From assembly GCA_012517095.1 (NCBI GenBank), contig JAAYVQ010000078.1, positions 1-35,647 of the forward strand: a stretch of DNA of 35,647 nucleotides, written 5' to 3'. The position numbers were made by a program, and so were the translations under genes. Shown in pieces: positions 7,509 to 14,977 of this stretch. The notes beneath the pieces are model-generated. The model searched no databases and was not told where the DNA came from. It was given only the letters and a program-made list of their open reading frames with translations. This DNA comes from Phycisphaerae bacterium. Lineage in GTDB: Bacteria; Planctomycetota; Phycisphaerae; Sedimentisphaerales; Anaerohalosphaeraceae. How positions within the stretch are numbered: position 1 is the stretch's first letter; the number at the start of each line of letters is the position of its first letter.

Positions 7509-8758
7509 TCCGTTTCGATCGCCGATTTTCGATTTTCAATTTTGGCACCCTGGCATAGCTGAAAACAGAGGGATTCGAGGGCCTCGTTCAGTTTTCGGAT
7601 ATTAAAATAGGCCTCGACATGTTCGCGGCCGGCTTTGATCATATCGGGCCAGGTCCGGGGGTTGTCGATCAGCCAACAAAGTTTGTCGGCGAGGGCATCG
7701 GCGTCGGCCGGGGGAACCAGCAAAGCCGACTTTCCCGGGATAACGGCAAAGGGAATGCCATCGGTCTCGGTGGCGACAATCGGCAGGCCCGCGGCCTGGG
7801 CCTCGAGCAGGACCACGCCCAGCGCCTCGGAGACGCTGGGCAACAGGAACAGATCCGCCTGGTACAATCGCTCGATCACTTCGGTATGATTTTTCGGACC
7901 GGCAAGAAACACAACCTCTTGCAGCCGCAATTCCCGAATCAACCGGCCAAGCTTATCTTCTTCCGGTCCGAAACCGATGATTTCGTAACGCGCTTTTTGA
8001 TGTGAGAATCGACTCGCCAGGCGGGCAAAGGCCCGAATTCCGAATTCCAGTCCTTTTTCGGGGACATATCGCCCGACGGTCAGAATCAGCAGCTCCCGGT
8101 CCTGCGGTCGGATGGACCGATCTCGGAGCGGAAATTGGGCCAGATCGATTCCCATCGGATGGACCTGAACGATTGACGGATCGGCCCCCAATTCCAGTAA
8201 ACGGTCCTGCGTATATTGGGAGTTGGCCAGGAGCCGATCGGCGCCGCCGAACAATTCCCGGTACAGGTTTCGATCCCCCGCCAGCGCCATGCGAATATCG
8301 TAGCCGTGAAAAGCGGCGATCAGCTTTGGCGCGATGCCGATCCGTTTGAGGGCAAGGCCGGAATTGCCGGAGGGACCAAAGTGGGCACATAGTACATCAA
8401 AGGATTTCCCGATGCACTTGAGGCCGAGAAACAACGAGGGAAAATCGAACCGATTGCCGCCGTGCCAACAGGCCCTGAGGAGTCGAACCGTTCGGCGGGG
8501 CGAAGCGAAAAAACAAGCGGCGGACAAGGCGACGGCTTTGAGACGGCGAAGGATCTTGTTTCGAGGAATGGAAAAAGCAAACGCGGTTTTGGACAGAAGG
8601 TCGTATTGGGTAATCGACGGGTGAAGAAGAGTTTCATGGGTTCGATATTGGGAGATGATCTCGACGGTATGGCCCCGGTCGATCATGTGGGCAATCTGGC
8701 TGAGAATAAAACTTTCCGACAGGGCCGGAAACCATTGGACGATAAACGCGATCTTCAT
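7505..8758 (-). CDS. Glycosyltransferase family 4 protein (copy 1)
   Basis: This is a 417-aa GT-B-fold retaining glycosyltransferase. The N-terminal acceptor domain starts MKIAFIVQWFPALSESFIL. The C-terminal donor domain has VGRYVPEKGLEFGIRAF, a GFGPEEDKL segment, and the EX7E motif EALGVVLLE. It probably transfers a sugar from a nucleotide-sugar donor during surface polysaccharide synthesis, at the cytoplasmic face of the membrane. The ATG at 8758 overlaps the stop of the upstream GT2 gene as ATGA, so translation is probably coupled; the longer in-frame start at 8839 would extend into that gene. It is a paralogue of the GT4 gene at 10731-12032. The donor and acceptor are unknown. Confidence 0.9.
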   Translation of the reverse strand: MKIAFIVQWFPALSESFILSQIAHMIDRGHTVEIISQYRTHETLLHPSITQYDLLSKTAFAFSIPRNKILRRLKAVALSAACFFASPRRTVRLLRACWHGGNRFDFPSLFLGLKCIGKSFDVLCAHFGPSGNSGLALKRIGIAPKLIAAFHGYDIRMALAGDRNLYRELFGGADRLLANSQYTQDRLLELGADPSIVQVHPMGIDLAQFPLRDRSIRPQDRELLILTVGRYVPEKGLEFGIRAFARLASRFSHQKARYEIIGFGPEEDKLGRLIRELRLQEVVFLAGPKNHTEVIERLYQADLFLLPSVSEALGVVLLEAQAAGLPIVATETDGIPFAVIPGKSALLVPPADADALADKLCWLIDNPRTWPDMIKAGREHVEAYFNIRKLNEALESLCFQLCQGAKIENRKSAIETD

Positions 8759-9741
8759 GGTCCAACCCGCCGAGAAAGGATTTGATTCTTGACCTTGAAA
8801 TATGCCGAAAGGAACCACGGTCCAAATCGGGGAAACCATTTTCTCAGGCGGAGTTGTATTCTCTGAGCGGGAGTTAACAGTTCAGGTACCTGGTTCAAAA
8901 ACGGGGATAAATTCGCGGCGGGATCTTTGCCGATTTCGTTGATCCAGCGGGAGGCAAGGTGTTTGGCACAAGGAATGAAACGATCTCCGCGACCGGCCTG
9001 GCGGGAGAGTTCGAGGTGGCGAAGGAGGAATTCGCAACGAAGGGGGACATCGGTACGATTGCGGAGGGTAATACTTTCGGCACGGCCGGCCTGATAGATC
9101 GACAGGGGGTGGGGCCAGTACGCGACTTTCGGATTCTGATAGGCGATCCGTAAAGCCAAATCGGCATCCTGGGCCCATTTTCGGCCGGGCTGGAACGACC
9201 CCACGGCAAGGAGGATATCCCGGCGAATGATCATGGTCGTCATGGAATTCGGTGCGCCAGCGGCATAGGCGAGCAGATAATCGTCGAAGAAGTCTTTTCC
9301 GGCCAGCAGATGGATGGCCTGCTGTGAGGTGTGGGAAAGTGTCTGCCGGTCGGTATCGGTATGTCGGAGAAAATAGTTGGAGTACGCCCAGACAATGTCG
9401 GGATTGCGGGCGAGCAGTTGCATTTGTCGGTTGAGTTTGTCGGGCAACCACTCGTCATCGGCATCCAGAAAGGCAACCCATCGTCCGGACGCTTCGGCGA
9501 TTCCGCGATTGCGGGCCTCGGCGGCACCGGTCTGGGGCTGATGGAGATAACGAACGCGGTCGCCGTAGCCCCGGGCGATATCGGCGGTGCCATCGGTCGA
9601 GCCGTCATCGACGACGATGATTTCGTCGGGGGGCCGAGTCTGGGCCAGGGCGCTGTCGATGGCGCGGGCGATAAACAATTCCACATTCCACGCCGGAATG
9701 ACGACGCTGACAGGATCGGATGGCGTAGATAGGGGTGTCAT
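8755..9741 (-). CDS. Glycosyltransferase family 2 protein
   Basis: This is a 328-aa GT-A-fold inverting glycosyltransferase. It has the N-terminal VSVVIPAWN strand and the nucleotide-binding VVDDGSTDGT. The metal-binding DxD region is VAFLDADDEW, with the substrate loop GAAEARNRGIAEASG before it. The C-terminal third is variable. No membrane segment is evident. It is 13 bp downstream of the SDR epimerase gene and overlaps the next GT4 gene by four bases. The context indicates assembly of a cell-surface or extracellular polysaccharide; the donor sugar cannot be inferred. Confidence 0.92.
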   Translation of the reverse strand: MTPLSTPSDPVSVVIPAWNVELFIARAIDSALAQTRPPDEIIVVDDGSTDGTADIARGYGDRVRYLHQPQTGAAEARNRGIAEASGRWVAFLDADDEWLPDKLNRQMQLLARNPDIVWAYSNYFLRHTDTDRQTLSHTSQQAIHLLAGKDFFDDYLLAYAAGAPNSMTTMIIRRDILLAVGSFQPGRKWAQDADLALRIAYQNPKVAYWPHPLSIYQAGRAESITLRNRTDVPLRCEFLLRHLELSRQAGRGDRFIPCAKHLASRWINEIGKDPAANLSPFLNQVPELLTPAQRIQLRLRKWFPRFGPWFLSAYFKVKNQILSRRVGP

Positions 9742-9754
9742 GCTCGACCGGACC

Positions 9755-10726
9755 TTAGAATTTTTCGCGGCGGCGAAGATCGTCGATGACGGCTGTCAGG
9801 ATCGTTCGAAGGTCGGCGGTGGGTTTATAGCCGATGGTCTGACGGATCCGGTCCAATCCCGGCAGACGACGCATCATGTCGTCGAAGGGTTTTCCGTAGG
9901 CCTTCTCATAGGAGACATATTGAATGGGGCTTTTGCTGTCGGTCATTTCGACGATTTGGCGGGCCAGGTTTTCAATGGTGACCTCTTCGGTGGAGCCGAT
10001 GTTATAGACGCGACCCGGAGCGGAGGGACAATCCATCAAAGCCGACAAAGCCCGCACGACATCGCCCACAAAGGCAAAACAGCGGCTTTGCTTGCCGGAA
10101 CCGTGGATGAGGATCGGCTCGTTTCGCAGGGCGGCACGCACGAATCGCGGAACGACCATGCCGTATTGGCCGGTTTGTCGCGGTCCGACGGTATTAAAGA
10201 GCCGGGCGATAATGACCGGCAAGCGGTACTGGTCGAAGTAGGCCAGACCGAGAAATTCGTCGATGGCCTTGCTGCATGCATAGGACCAGCGGGAAAAACG
10301 GGTGCTGCCCAGGACGGTGTCATCATCCTCGTCGAAGGGAACCTTTTCGCTTTTGCCGTACACCTCGCTGGTGGAGGTGATCAGAACTTTCTTGCGGAAT
10401 TTGTTGGCGACGGACAGGACGACCTCGCTGCCATGGATGTTGGTCTCGATGGTGTGAACGGGCCGATCGACGATGAGCTGCACGCCCACGGCCGCGGCGA
10501 GATGATAGACGACATCGCACTGCTCGATCAGCAGGTGCATGATCTCGGTGTTGCGGACATTGTCGAACACAAAACGGAAACGAGGATTATCCTGCAGGGG
10601 AAGGATGTTGTCGAGCGAACCGGTGCTGAGGTCGTCAACGGCGACGACTTCGTGGCCGGCGGCGAGCAGATGCTCGGCCAGATGGGACCCGATGAACCCC
10701 GCGCCGCCTGTGATTAATGCCTTCAT
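9755..10726 (-). CDS. NAD-dependent nucleotide-sugar epimerase/dehydratase (extended SDR)
   Basis: The 323-aa protein opens with the Rossmann motif ITGGAGFIGSHLAEHLL and an acidic NAD-ribose site (VAVDDLSTG). It has the catalytic STSEVYGKSE stretch and the active-site YACSKAIDE (YxxxK). GSGKQSRCFAFVGDVV matches the nucleotide-sugar epimerase and UDP-glucuronate decarboxylase groups. It probably makes a UDP-sugar for the adjacent glycosyltransferases, for example by 4-epimerisation or decarboxylation; which of these is undecided. The ATG at 10726 lies 4 bp after the stop of the upstream GT4 gene. The longer in-frame start (10837) would overlap that gene and is disfavoured. Confidence 0.88.
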   Translation of the reverse strand: MKALITGGAGFIGSHLAEHLLAAGHEVVAVDDLSTGSLDNILPLQDNPRFRFVFDNVRNTEIMHLLIEQCDVVYHLAAAVGVQLIVDRPVHTIETNIHGSEVVLSVANKFRKKVLITSTSEVYGKSEKVPFDEDDDTVLGSTRFSRWSYACSKAIDEFLGLAYFDQYRLPVIIARLFNTVGPRQTGQYGMVVPRFVRAALRNEPILIHGSGKQSRCFAFVGDVVRALSALMDCPSAPGRVYNIGSTEEVTIENLARQIVEMTDSKSPIQYVSYEKAYGKPFDDMMRRLPGLDRIRQTIGYKPTADLRTILTAVIDDLRRREKF

Positions 10727-10730
10727 GGGA

Positions 10731-12032
10731 TCAATCCTTCGATTTATCCGGACTACTTTTTGTATTATCGGCACTTTCGGCGGCGGGATTGATCCCGCAG
10801 GCCGAATTCCGAGTGTTTGGTTTACGGAGGTCTTCAAAGACGGTAACGAGGGCGTCGTTCAGGCGGCGAATGTCGAAATGGGCCTGGATATGGGCTCGGC
10901 CGGCCGCACCCATATCCGGCCAGACCCGGGGATTATCGATGAGCCAGCAGATCTTGTCGGCAAGGGCGTCGGCGTCGGCCGGGGGGACCAGAAGGGCGGA
11001 TCGGCCGGGGACGACGGCGAAGGGGATACCGTCGGTTTCTGTGGCGACAATCGGCAACCCCGCGGCCTGCGCTTCGAGGAGAACCACACCCAACGGCTCC
11101 AGAATACTGGGCAACACAAACAAGTCCGATTCCATCATCCGCTGGATCACTTGTTCGTTGGACCGAGGGCCGAGAAGCGAGACGCTTTGCGTCAGGTTCA
11201 GCTCGTTAATCAGCCGCTGGAGAGCATCCTGTTCCGGACCGAAACCGATGATATCGTAGGAGATGTCGCGATTCGGAAACCGGTCTTTGATTTTCCGGAA
11301 CGCCCGGATGCCGTAGTCCAGTCCTTTTTTCGGGACATACCGGGCAACGGTCAGAATGCGTAAAGGGTCTGGGGCCGATTTTGGGGGACGAGACCGGAGG
11401 GGAAAACGGTTTGGATCGATACCCATCGGATGAATGCGGATGGAATCGGGATCGGCGCCCAAGTTGATCACCTTCTCTCGCGTCGAGGGAGAATTGGCCA
11501 TCAGCAGATCGGCCGTTTGGAACAGATCACGATACATATCGCGAGATTCTCCGACCGCCATTTGATAATCATAGCCATGAAACACGGCGACCAATCGCGA
11601 ACGGGGATCGACCCCTTTGAGAAAGGCGGCGAGATTTCCGTTGGGGCCGTAATGACAATAGACGACATCGTACGATCGTCGGATCAGAGACAAGGCGACC
11701 CGATACTCGAAATACAGAAATCCTTCCGGGCGGTTCAGGAAATGACGAAGGGTCCGGATGGTTACCCACGGCCGGCGGATCAGTCGTAACAGCGTCACCC
11801 ATCCGGTCTGAAACCGGCAAAGCCATTTGTTGGACGGGATTGCGGGATGAGGAGAAAAATAACGATCGAGACGATATTTCAGGACATCCTCATGCACGGG
11901 TTGGCCCTTATCGACCTTTGGATAGGCAAAGATATCAATTGAGTGGCCGCGGTCGATCAGGCCGGTGATCTGGTTGAGGATAAAGACTTCGCTGGGCGCG
12001 ATCATCGCGTTGGTCACGAACGCTATTCGCAT
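10731..12032 (-). CDS. Glycosyltransferase family 4 protein (copy 2)
   Basis: This is a 433-aa GT-B glycosyltransferase, first gene of the glycan cluster. The start has GGAG about five nt before ATG and gives MRIAFVTNAMIAPSEVFIL. The donor domain contains VARYVPKKGLDYGIRAF, GFGPEQDALQ and EX7E as EPLGVVLLE. It resembles the GT4 gene at 7505-8758 throughout. By eye the donor-domain tail differs at about 13 of 80 residues, while the acceptor halves are much more divergent. This suggests an old duplication with the same donor sugar but different acceptors. The C-terminal ~30 residues are polar and low-complexity. The gene is separated by 120 bp from yebC upstream. Confidence 0.9.
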   Translation of the reverse strand: MRIAFVTNAMIAPSEVFILNQITGLIDRGHSIDIFAYPKVDKGQPVHEDVLKYRLDRYFSPHPAIPSNKWLCRFQTGWVTLLRLIRRPWVTIRTLRHFLNRPEGFLYFEYRVALSLIRRSYDVVYCHYGPNGNLAAFLKGVDPRSRLVAVFHGYDYQMAVGESRDMYRDLFQTADLLMANSPSTREKVINLGADPDSIRIHPMGIDPNRFPLRSRPPKSAPDPLRILTVARYVPKKGLDYGIRAFRKIKDRFPNRDISYDIIGFGPEQDALQRLINELNLTQSVSLLGPRSNEQVIQRMMESDLFVLPSILEPLGVVLLEAQAAGLPIVATETDGIPFAVVPGRSALLVPPADADALADKICWLIDNPRVWPDMGAAGRAHIQAHFDIRRLNDALVTVFEDLRKPNTRNSACGINPAAESADNTKSSPDKSKD

Positions 12033-12117
12033 GGGGGCTCCGTAAGGAGACGCTGAACCCGACACACGATTCCCCCCGCATCCCTCCGGTCTCCGGGATT
12101 TCCGAGAACACCGGAAA

Positions 12118-12144
12118 CCGATCTTTGGATCCCATCAAGATCGG
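12118..12144 (-). terminator. Possible weak terminator after yebC
   Basis: On the minus strand an 8-bp stem CCGATCTT/AAGATCGG with an 11-nt loop starts 9 nt after the yebC stop, but only TTTC follows. It may be an inefficient or factor-assisted terminator, so the glycosyltransferase unit might receive read-through from the nusA operon. No clear promoter was seen in the 120-bp gap. Confidence 0.3.
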
Positions 12145-12152
12145 GATGTCGT

Positions 12153-12902
12153 TTAGCCCAGTTGTTTAAGAATATCGTCGGGGATATCGAAGTTGGCATA
12201 CACACTCTGGACATCGTCATGATCTTCCAGTTCGTCCATCAATCCCATGAGCTTACGGGCGGAATCGGCGTTGTTAACGGGAATGGTCGTTTGGGGGATC
12301 ATCGACAACTCGGCGACCTCAAAGGCGATGTTGTGTTTCTTCAGTTCGGCCTTGAGCGGCTCGAATGCCGTCGGGGTACAGGTCAGTTCGTAGGTCTCGC
12401 CGGTATTTTTGAGATCGTCAGCGCCGGCCGACAGAGCGATTTCCATCAGGGCGTCTTCGCCGATGGCGCTGCTTTTGACGGTGATCAGCCCCTTCTTGTG
12501 GAACATCCATTTCACGGAACCGGCCGCGCCCAGCGTTCCGCCGCGGCGTTCGAAAATCTTTTTGACTTCGGGGGCGGTTCGGTTACGGTTATCGGTGAGG
12601 GCCTCGACCAAGACCGCGATGCCGCCGGGGGCATACCCTTCGTAGTGTACTTCCTCGTAGCCGGCTCCGCCCGCCTCGCCGGTAGCCTTCTTAATGGCCT
12701 TCTCGATGGTGTCCTTCGGCATGTTGGCGGCCTTGCCCTTGTCGATGGCATACCGCAGCGTCAAGTTGGCCGATGGGTCTCCCCCCCCCGCCCGCGCGGC
12801 GACGATAATCATGCGGGCGATCTTGCTCCAGATCTTGCCGCGTTTGGCGTCCACGATGGCCTTTTTATGTTTGATTCCAGCCCAATGGGAATGTCCTGAC
12901 AT
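12153..12902 (-). CDS. yebC: YebC/PmpR family regulatory or translation factor
   Basis: This 249-aa protein has the typical length and the hallmark N-terminus MSGHSHWAGIKHKKAIVDAK. It also has the GGGDPSAN segment, KAANMPKDTIEKAIKK, and YEGYAPGGIAVLVEALTDN. Family members bind DNA as transcriptional regulators, and some act in translation through difficult motifs; which applies here is unknown. The gene lies 39 bp downstream of hisG and ends the nusA-led run of minus-strand genes. Its coding sequence contains a run of nine C on the plus strand at 12781-12789, encoding the Gly repeat, and the reading frame is intact as given. Confidence 0.95.
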   Translation of the reverse strand: MSGHSHWAGIKHKKAIVDAKRGKIWSKIARMIIVAARAGGGDPSANLTLRYAIDKGKAANMPKDTIEKAIKKATGEAGGAGYEEVHYEGYAPGGIAVLVEALTDNRNRTAPEVKKIFERRGGTLGAAGSVKWMFHKKGLITVKSSAIGEDALMEIALSAGADDLKNTGETYELTCTPTAFEPLKAELKKHNIAFEVAELSMIPQTTIPVNNADSARKLMGLMDELEDHDDVQSVYANFDIPDDILKQLG

Positions 12903-12941
12903 GGTTCGGTCCTTAATCCGATTTGCGTTTTGCAGAGGGTT

Positions 12942-13817
12942 TCAATGGATAACCCGATTTAACGGATAGGTAATAATACCCGACGCGCCCGCGCGTTTCA
13001 GTTGCGGGACCAGCGTGCGAGCGACGCGATCTTCGACGATGATTTCCACGGCTACGAACGACGAGTCGGCCAGTTCGGAAATGGTGGGGCTTTTCTCCGA
13101 CGGCAGCAGCGACAGAACCGATTGCAGGTCGTCCTTGCGGGCGTTGAGCTTCATCCCCACCCGGCTTTTGGCGTCAATGGCGGCGTTGAGCAGGATGGAA
13201 ATATTCTCGATCTTGGTTCGCTTGAAATCATCCCGCCAGGCCTGGCGATTGGCAATCAATCGGGTGGTACTGGTCATGATGGTATCGACGATCCGCAGGT
13301 TGTTGGCCTTGATCGAAGAACCCGTCTCGGTCAGCTCAACGATCGCGTTGACCAGGCGCGCTTTGACCTCGGTAGCGCCCCAACTGAACTCGACCTTGAC
13401 GGGGATATTTTTGGATTCAAAGTAGTGTCGGGTGGCGTTGACCAGTTCGGTGGCGATAATCCCGCCGGCCAGGTCTTCGGGTTTTTGTACGGTCGATTCG
13501 TTCGGTACGGCCAATACCCACCGCGTCGGCAGGTTGGTCGCTTTGCTGTAACGCAACTCGCATACCTCGTGAACATCCGAGCCGTTTTCGACGATCCAGT
13601 CGAAACCGGTAAAACCGGCGTCAAGCACCCCGTCGGCCACATAGCGGCTCATTTCCTGAGCCCGCAGCAGGATCAGCGAGATTTCGTCATCGTCGATCCG
13701 CGGAAAGTAGCTCCGCTCAAAACCGGACACGGTAAATCCGGCCTTTTCAAACAAGGCAAAAGTGGCCTGTTCCAGACTGCCTTTGGGGATACCGAGTTTC
13801 AGAATGCGTTCGGACAA
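12942..13817 (-). CDS. hisG: ATP phosphoribosyltransferase, long form
   Basis: HisG catalyses the first step of histidine synthesis, ATP plus PRPP to phosphoribosyl-ATP. The protein is 291 aa from the TTG proposed here. It has the N-terminal LGIPKGSLEQATFALFEKAG, the substrate-binding region with DAGFTGFDWIVENG, and the PRPP-loop-like ELTETGSSIKANNLRI. A C-terminal ACT-like regulatory domain ends in GASGIITYPLNRVIH, so this is the long, HisZ-independent type. No in-frame ATG lies near the N-terminus. The TTG at 13817-13815 has AAAGGA six nt upstream and gives the expected family start, 22 bp after the preceding stop. A longer in-frame ORF reaching back to 13988 would overlap the upstream gene and adds an unlikely Arg/Pro-rich tail. 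No other his gene is present. Confidence 0.93.
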   Translation of the reverse strand: MSERILKLGIPKGSLEQATFALFEKAGFTVSGFERSYFPRIDDDEISLILLRAQEMSRYVADGVLDAGFTGFDWIVENGSDVHEVCELRYSKATNLPTRWVLAVPNESTVQKPEDLAGGIIATELVNATRHYFESKNIPVKVEFSWGATEVKARLVNAIVELTETGSSIKANNLRIVDTIMTSTTRLIANRQAWRDDFKRTKIENISILLNAAIDAKSRVGMKLNARKDDLQSVLSLLPSEKSPTISELADSSFVAVEIIVEDRVARTLVPQLKRAGASGIITYPLNRVIH

Positions 13818-13839
13818 AAGGGGTCCTTTCAGCAAGACA

Positions 13840-14499
13840 TCAGCTTTTCTTTCGTTTGGGGGCCGGTTTGGCGGCCTTGCGGGCGGCTTCCGCCGCGGCA
13901 GACATCGCTTCGGCATGGAGGAGGGTCGCAAACTCACGGGCCTGGGCGGCGCTAATCTGCCGGACCAGAAAGCCCTGAATCTCCTCATCGGTCGATTCGG
14001 GGTGCACCAGCCCCTCGGCTTTGAGATAGTCGATCATCACGCGATTGAGGGGGATCGTATGGCCATCGAGAGCGTGCAGGAAACAGTAATCAATCGCGAA
14101 AGGGGTCAGACCGGCGATCAGGTCGAGTTCCTTGCGGGCCTGACGCTTGCCTTGTTCGCAGAGGAATTGCAGACGGAGCTGGTCATGGCGGTTGAAGATA
14201 GCCATCAGACTCATCAGCAACGAAGTCGTGATCGACCGCGCGGAGGCGTCCCGAACGCCCATCGCGTCGAGAACTTCATCCTGACGCGCCACGCGGAGAT
14301 CGTTATCGTCAACGAAGTGCTCATGGATCCTCTTGAGAGCGGCATGGGTCTGAGCGGCGGTCCAGTGTTCCAGGAAGATCCCGTCGATCAGGGCGGGCAA
14401 CGGATCGGCATAGTTCGGCAACGCGATCTTGCCCCGGTCCTGACGCATGCGACGGAAGAGCTTGTCGATCTGTTTGGCGTAATCTTTGCTGTTTTTCAT
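13840..14499 (-). CDS. Uncharacterised HhH-GPD-like protein, probably non-catalytic
   Basis: This is a 219-aa all-helical-looking protein. Residues 125-165 read LDLIAGLTPFAIDYCFLHAL, then IPLNRVMIDYLKAEGLV. This follows the endonuclease III/HhH-GPD pattern (LPGV..TA followed by VDTHV.R...R.GLV), but the catalytic Asp position is Asn152 and no catalytic Lys is evident, nor an iron-sulfur cysteine cluster. The tail from residue 190 is Ala/Lys-rich and ends KPAPKRKKS, as in nucleic-acid-binding proteins. Its ATG overlaps the rbfA stop (ATGA), and hisG follows by 22 bp. The fold assignment is inference. Given its place among translation genes it could bind RNA or DNA, but the function is unknown. 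Confidence 0.7.
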   Translation of the reverse strand: MKNSKDYAKQIDKLFRRMRQDRGKIALPNYADPLPALIDGIFLEHWTAAQTHAALKRIHEHFVDDNDLRVARQDEVLDAMGVRDASARSITTSLLMSLMAIFNRHDQLRLQFLCEQGKRQARKELDLIAGLTPFAIDYCFLHALDGHTIPLNRVMIDYLKAEGLVHPESTDEEIQGFLVRQISAAQAREFATLLHAEAMSAAAEAARKAAKPAPKRKKS

Positions 14500-14960
14500 G
14501 ACCTGTCCTCGGAAGGATCGTCCCCGGCTCCGACTTCATCCGACGGGTGGGGTCGATCCTGAAACTCCTTCGAGACCTCGTCGATCAAATGCAGCGTTTC
14601 GAGGGTCTTTTTGAATTGGGTATCGCGAAGCAGCAACAGATGGGGGCAGAAGCGACTGGTCAGGACATCGCCGAGGCGAAGCTGAATGGGTCGGGAGGCG
14701 TGTTGAATGACCTCGAATGTTCGTTGCTGCGACGTTTCATCGGCGGCGAATATGCTCAGAAACACCTGAGCCGTCCGCAGGTCCGGGGCCACTTCGACAT
14801 GCGTGACGCTGACCAGGCCCTCGATCCGGGGATCGTTGAGATGGTTCTGGATGGTATCGCTGACCGAGTCGCGGATGACGCGAGCCATTTTTTCCTGACG
14901 ACGGGATGGGGGACGATGCATGGACATTTGAGTTCGAACGCGACCTTGTCTTTCGACCAT
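14496..14960 (-). CDS. rbfA: Ribosome-binding factor A
   Basis: RbfA is a small KH-fold factor that binds the 30S subunit and helps 16S rRNA maturation. The 154-aa protein contains the family helix RRQEKMARVIRDSVSDTI, the conserved strand VSVTHVEVAPDLRTAQVFLS, and a final region matching PHLLLLRDTQFKKTLETL (usually P.L.F..D). It follows infB by 17 bp in the standard nusA-infB-rbfA order and overlaps the next gene by four bases. The start could be 14960, 14927 or 14921: the first follows AAGGGAA very closely, and the family core begins near the last. An acidic Asp/Glu-rich tail closes the protein. Confidence 0.93.
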   Translation of the reverse strand: MVERQGRVRTQMSMHRPPSRRQEKMARVIRDSVSDTIQNHLNDPRIEGLVSVTHVEVAPDLRTAQVFLSIFAADETSQQRTFEVIQHASRPIQLRLGDVLTSRFCPHLLLLRDTQFKKTLETLHLIDEVSKEFQDRPHPSDEVGAGDDPSEDRS

Positions 14961-14977
14961 TTCCCTTGTGCAATCCC

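Noticed and set aside
13818-13988. Arg/Pro-rich N-terminal extension of HisG from an upstream in-frame ATG
   Set aside because: It would overlap the preceding gene by about 150 bp, has no family counterpart, and a well-placed ribosome site supports the TTG at 13817.
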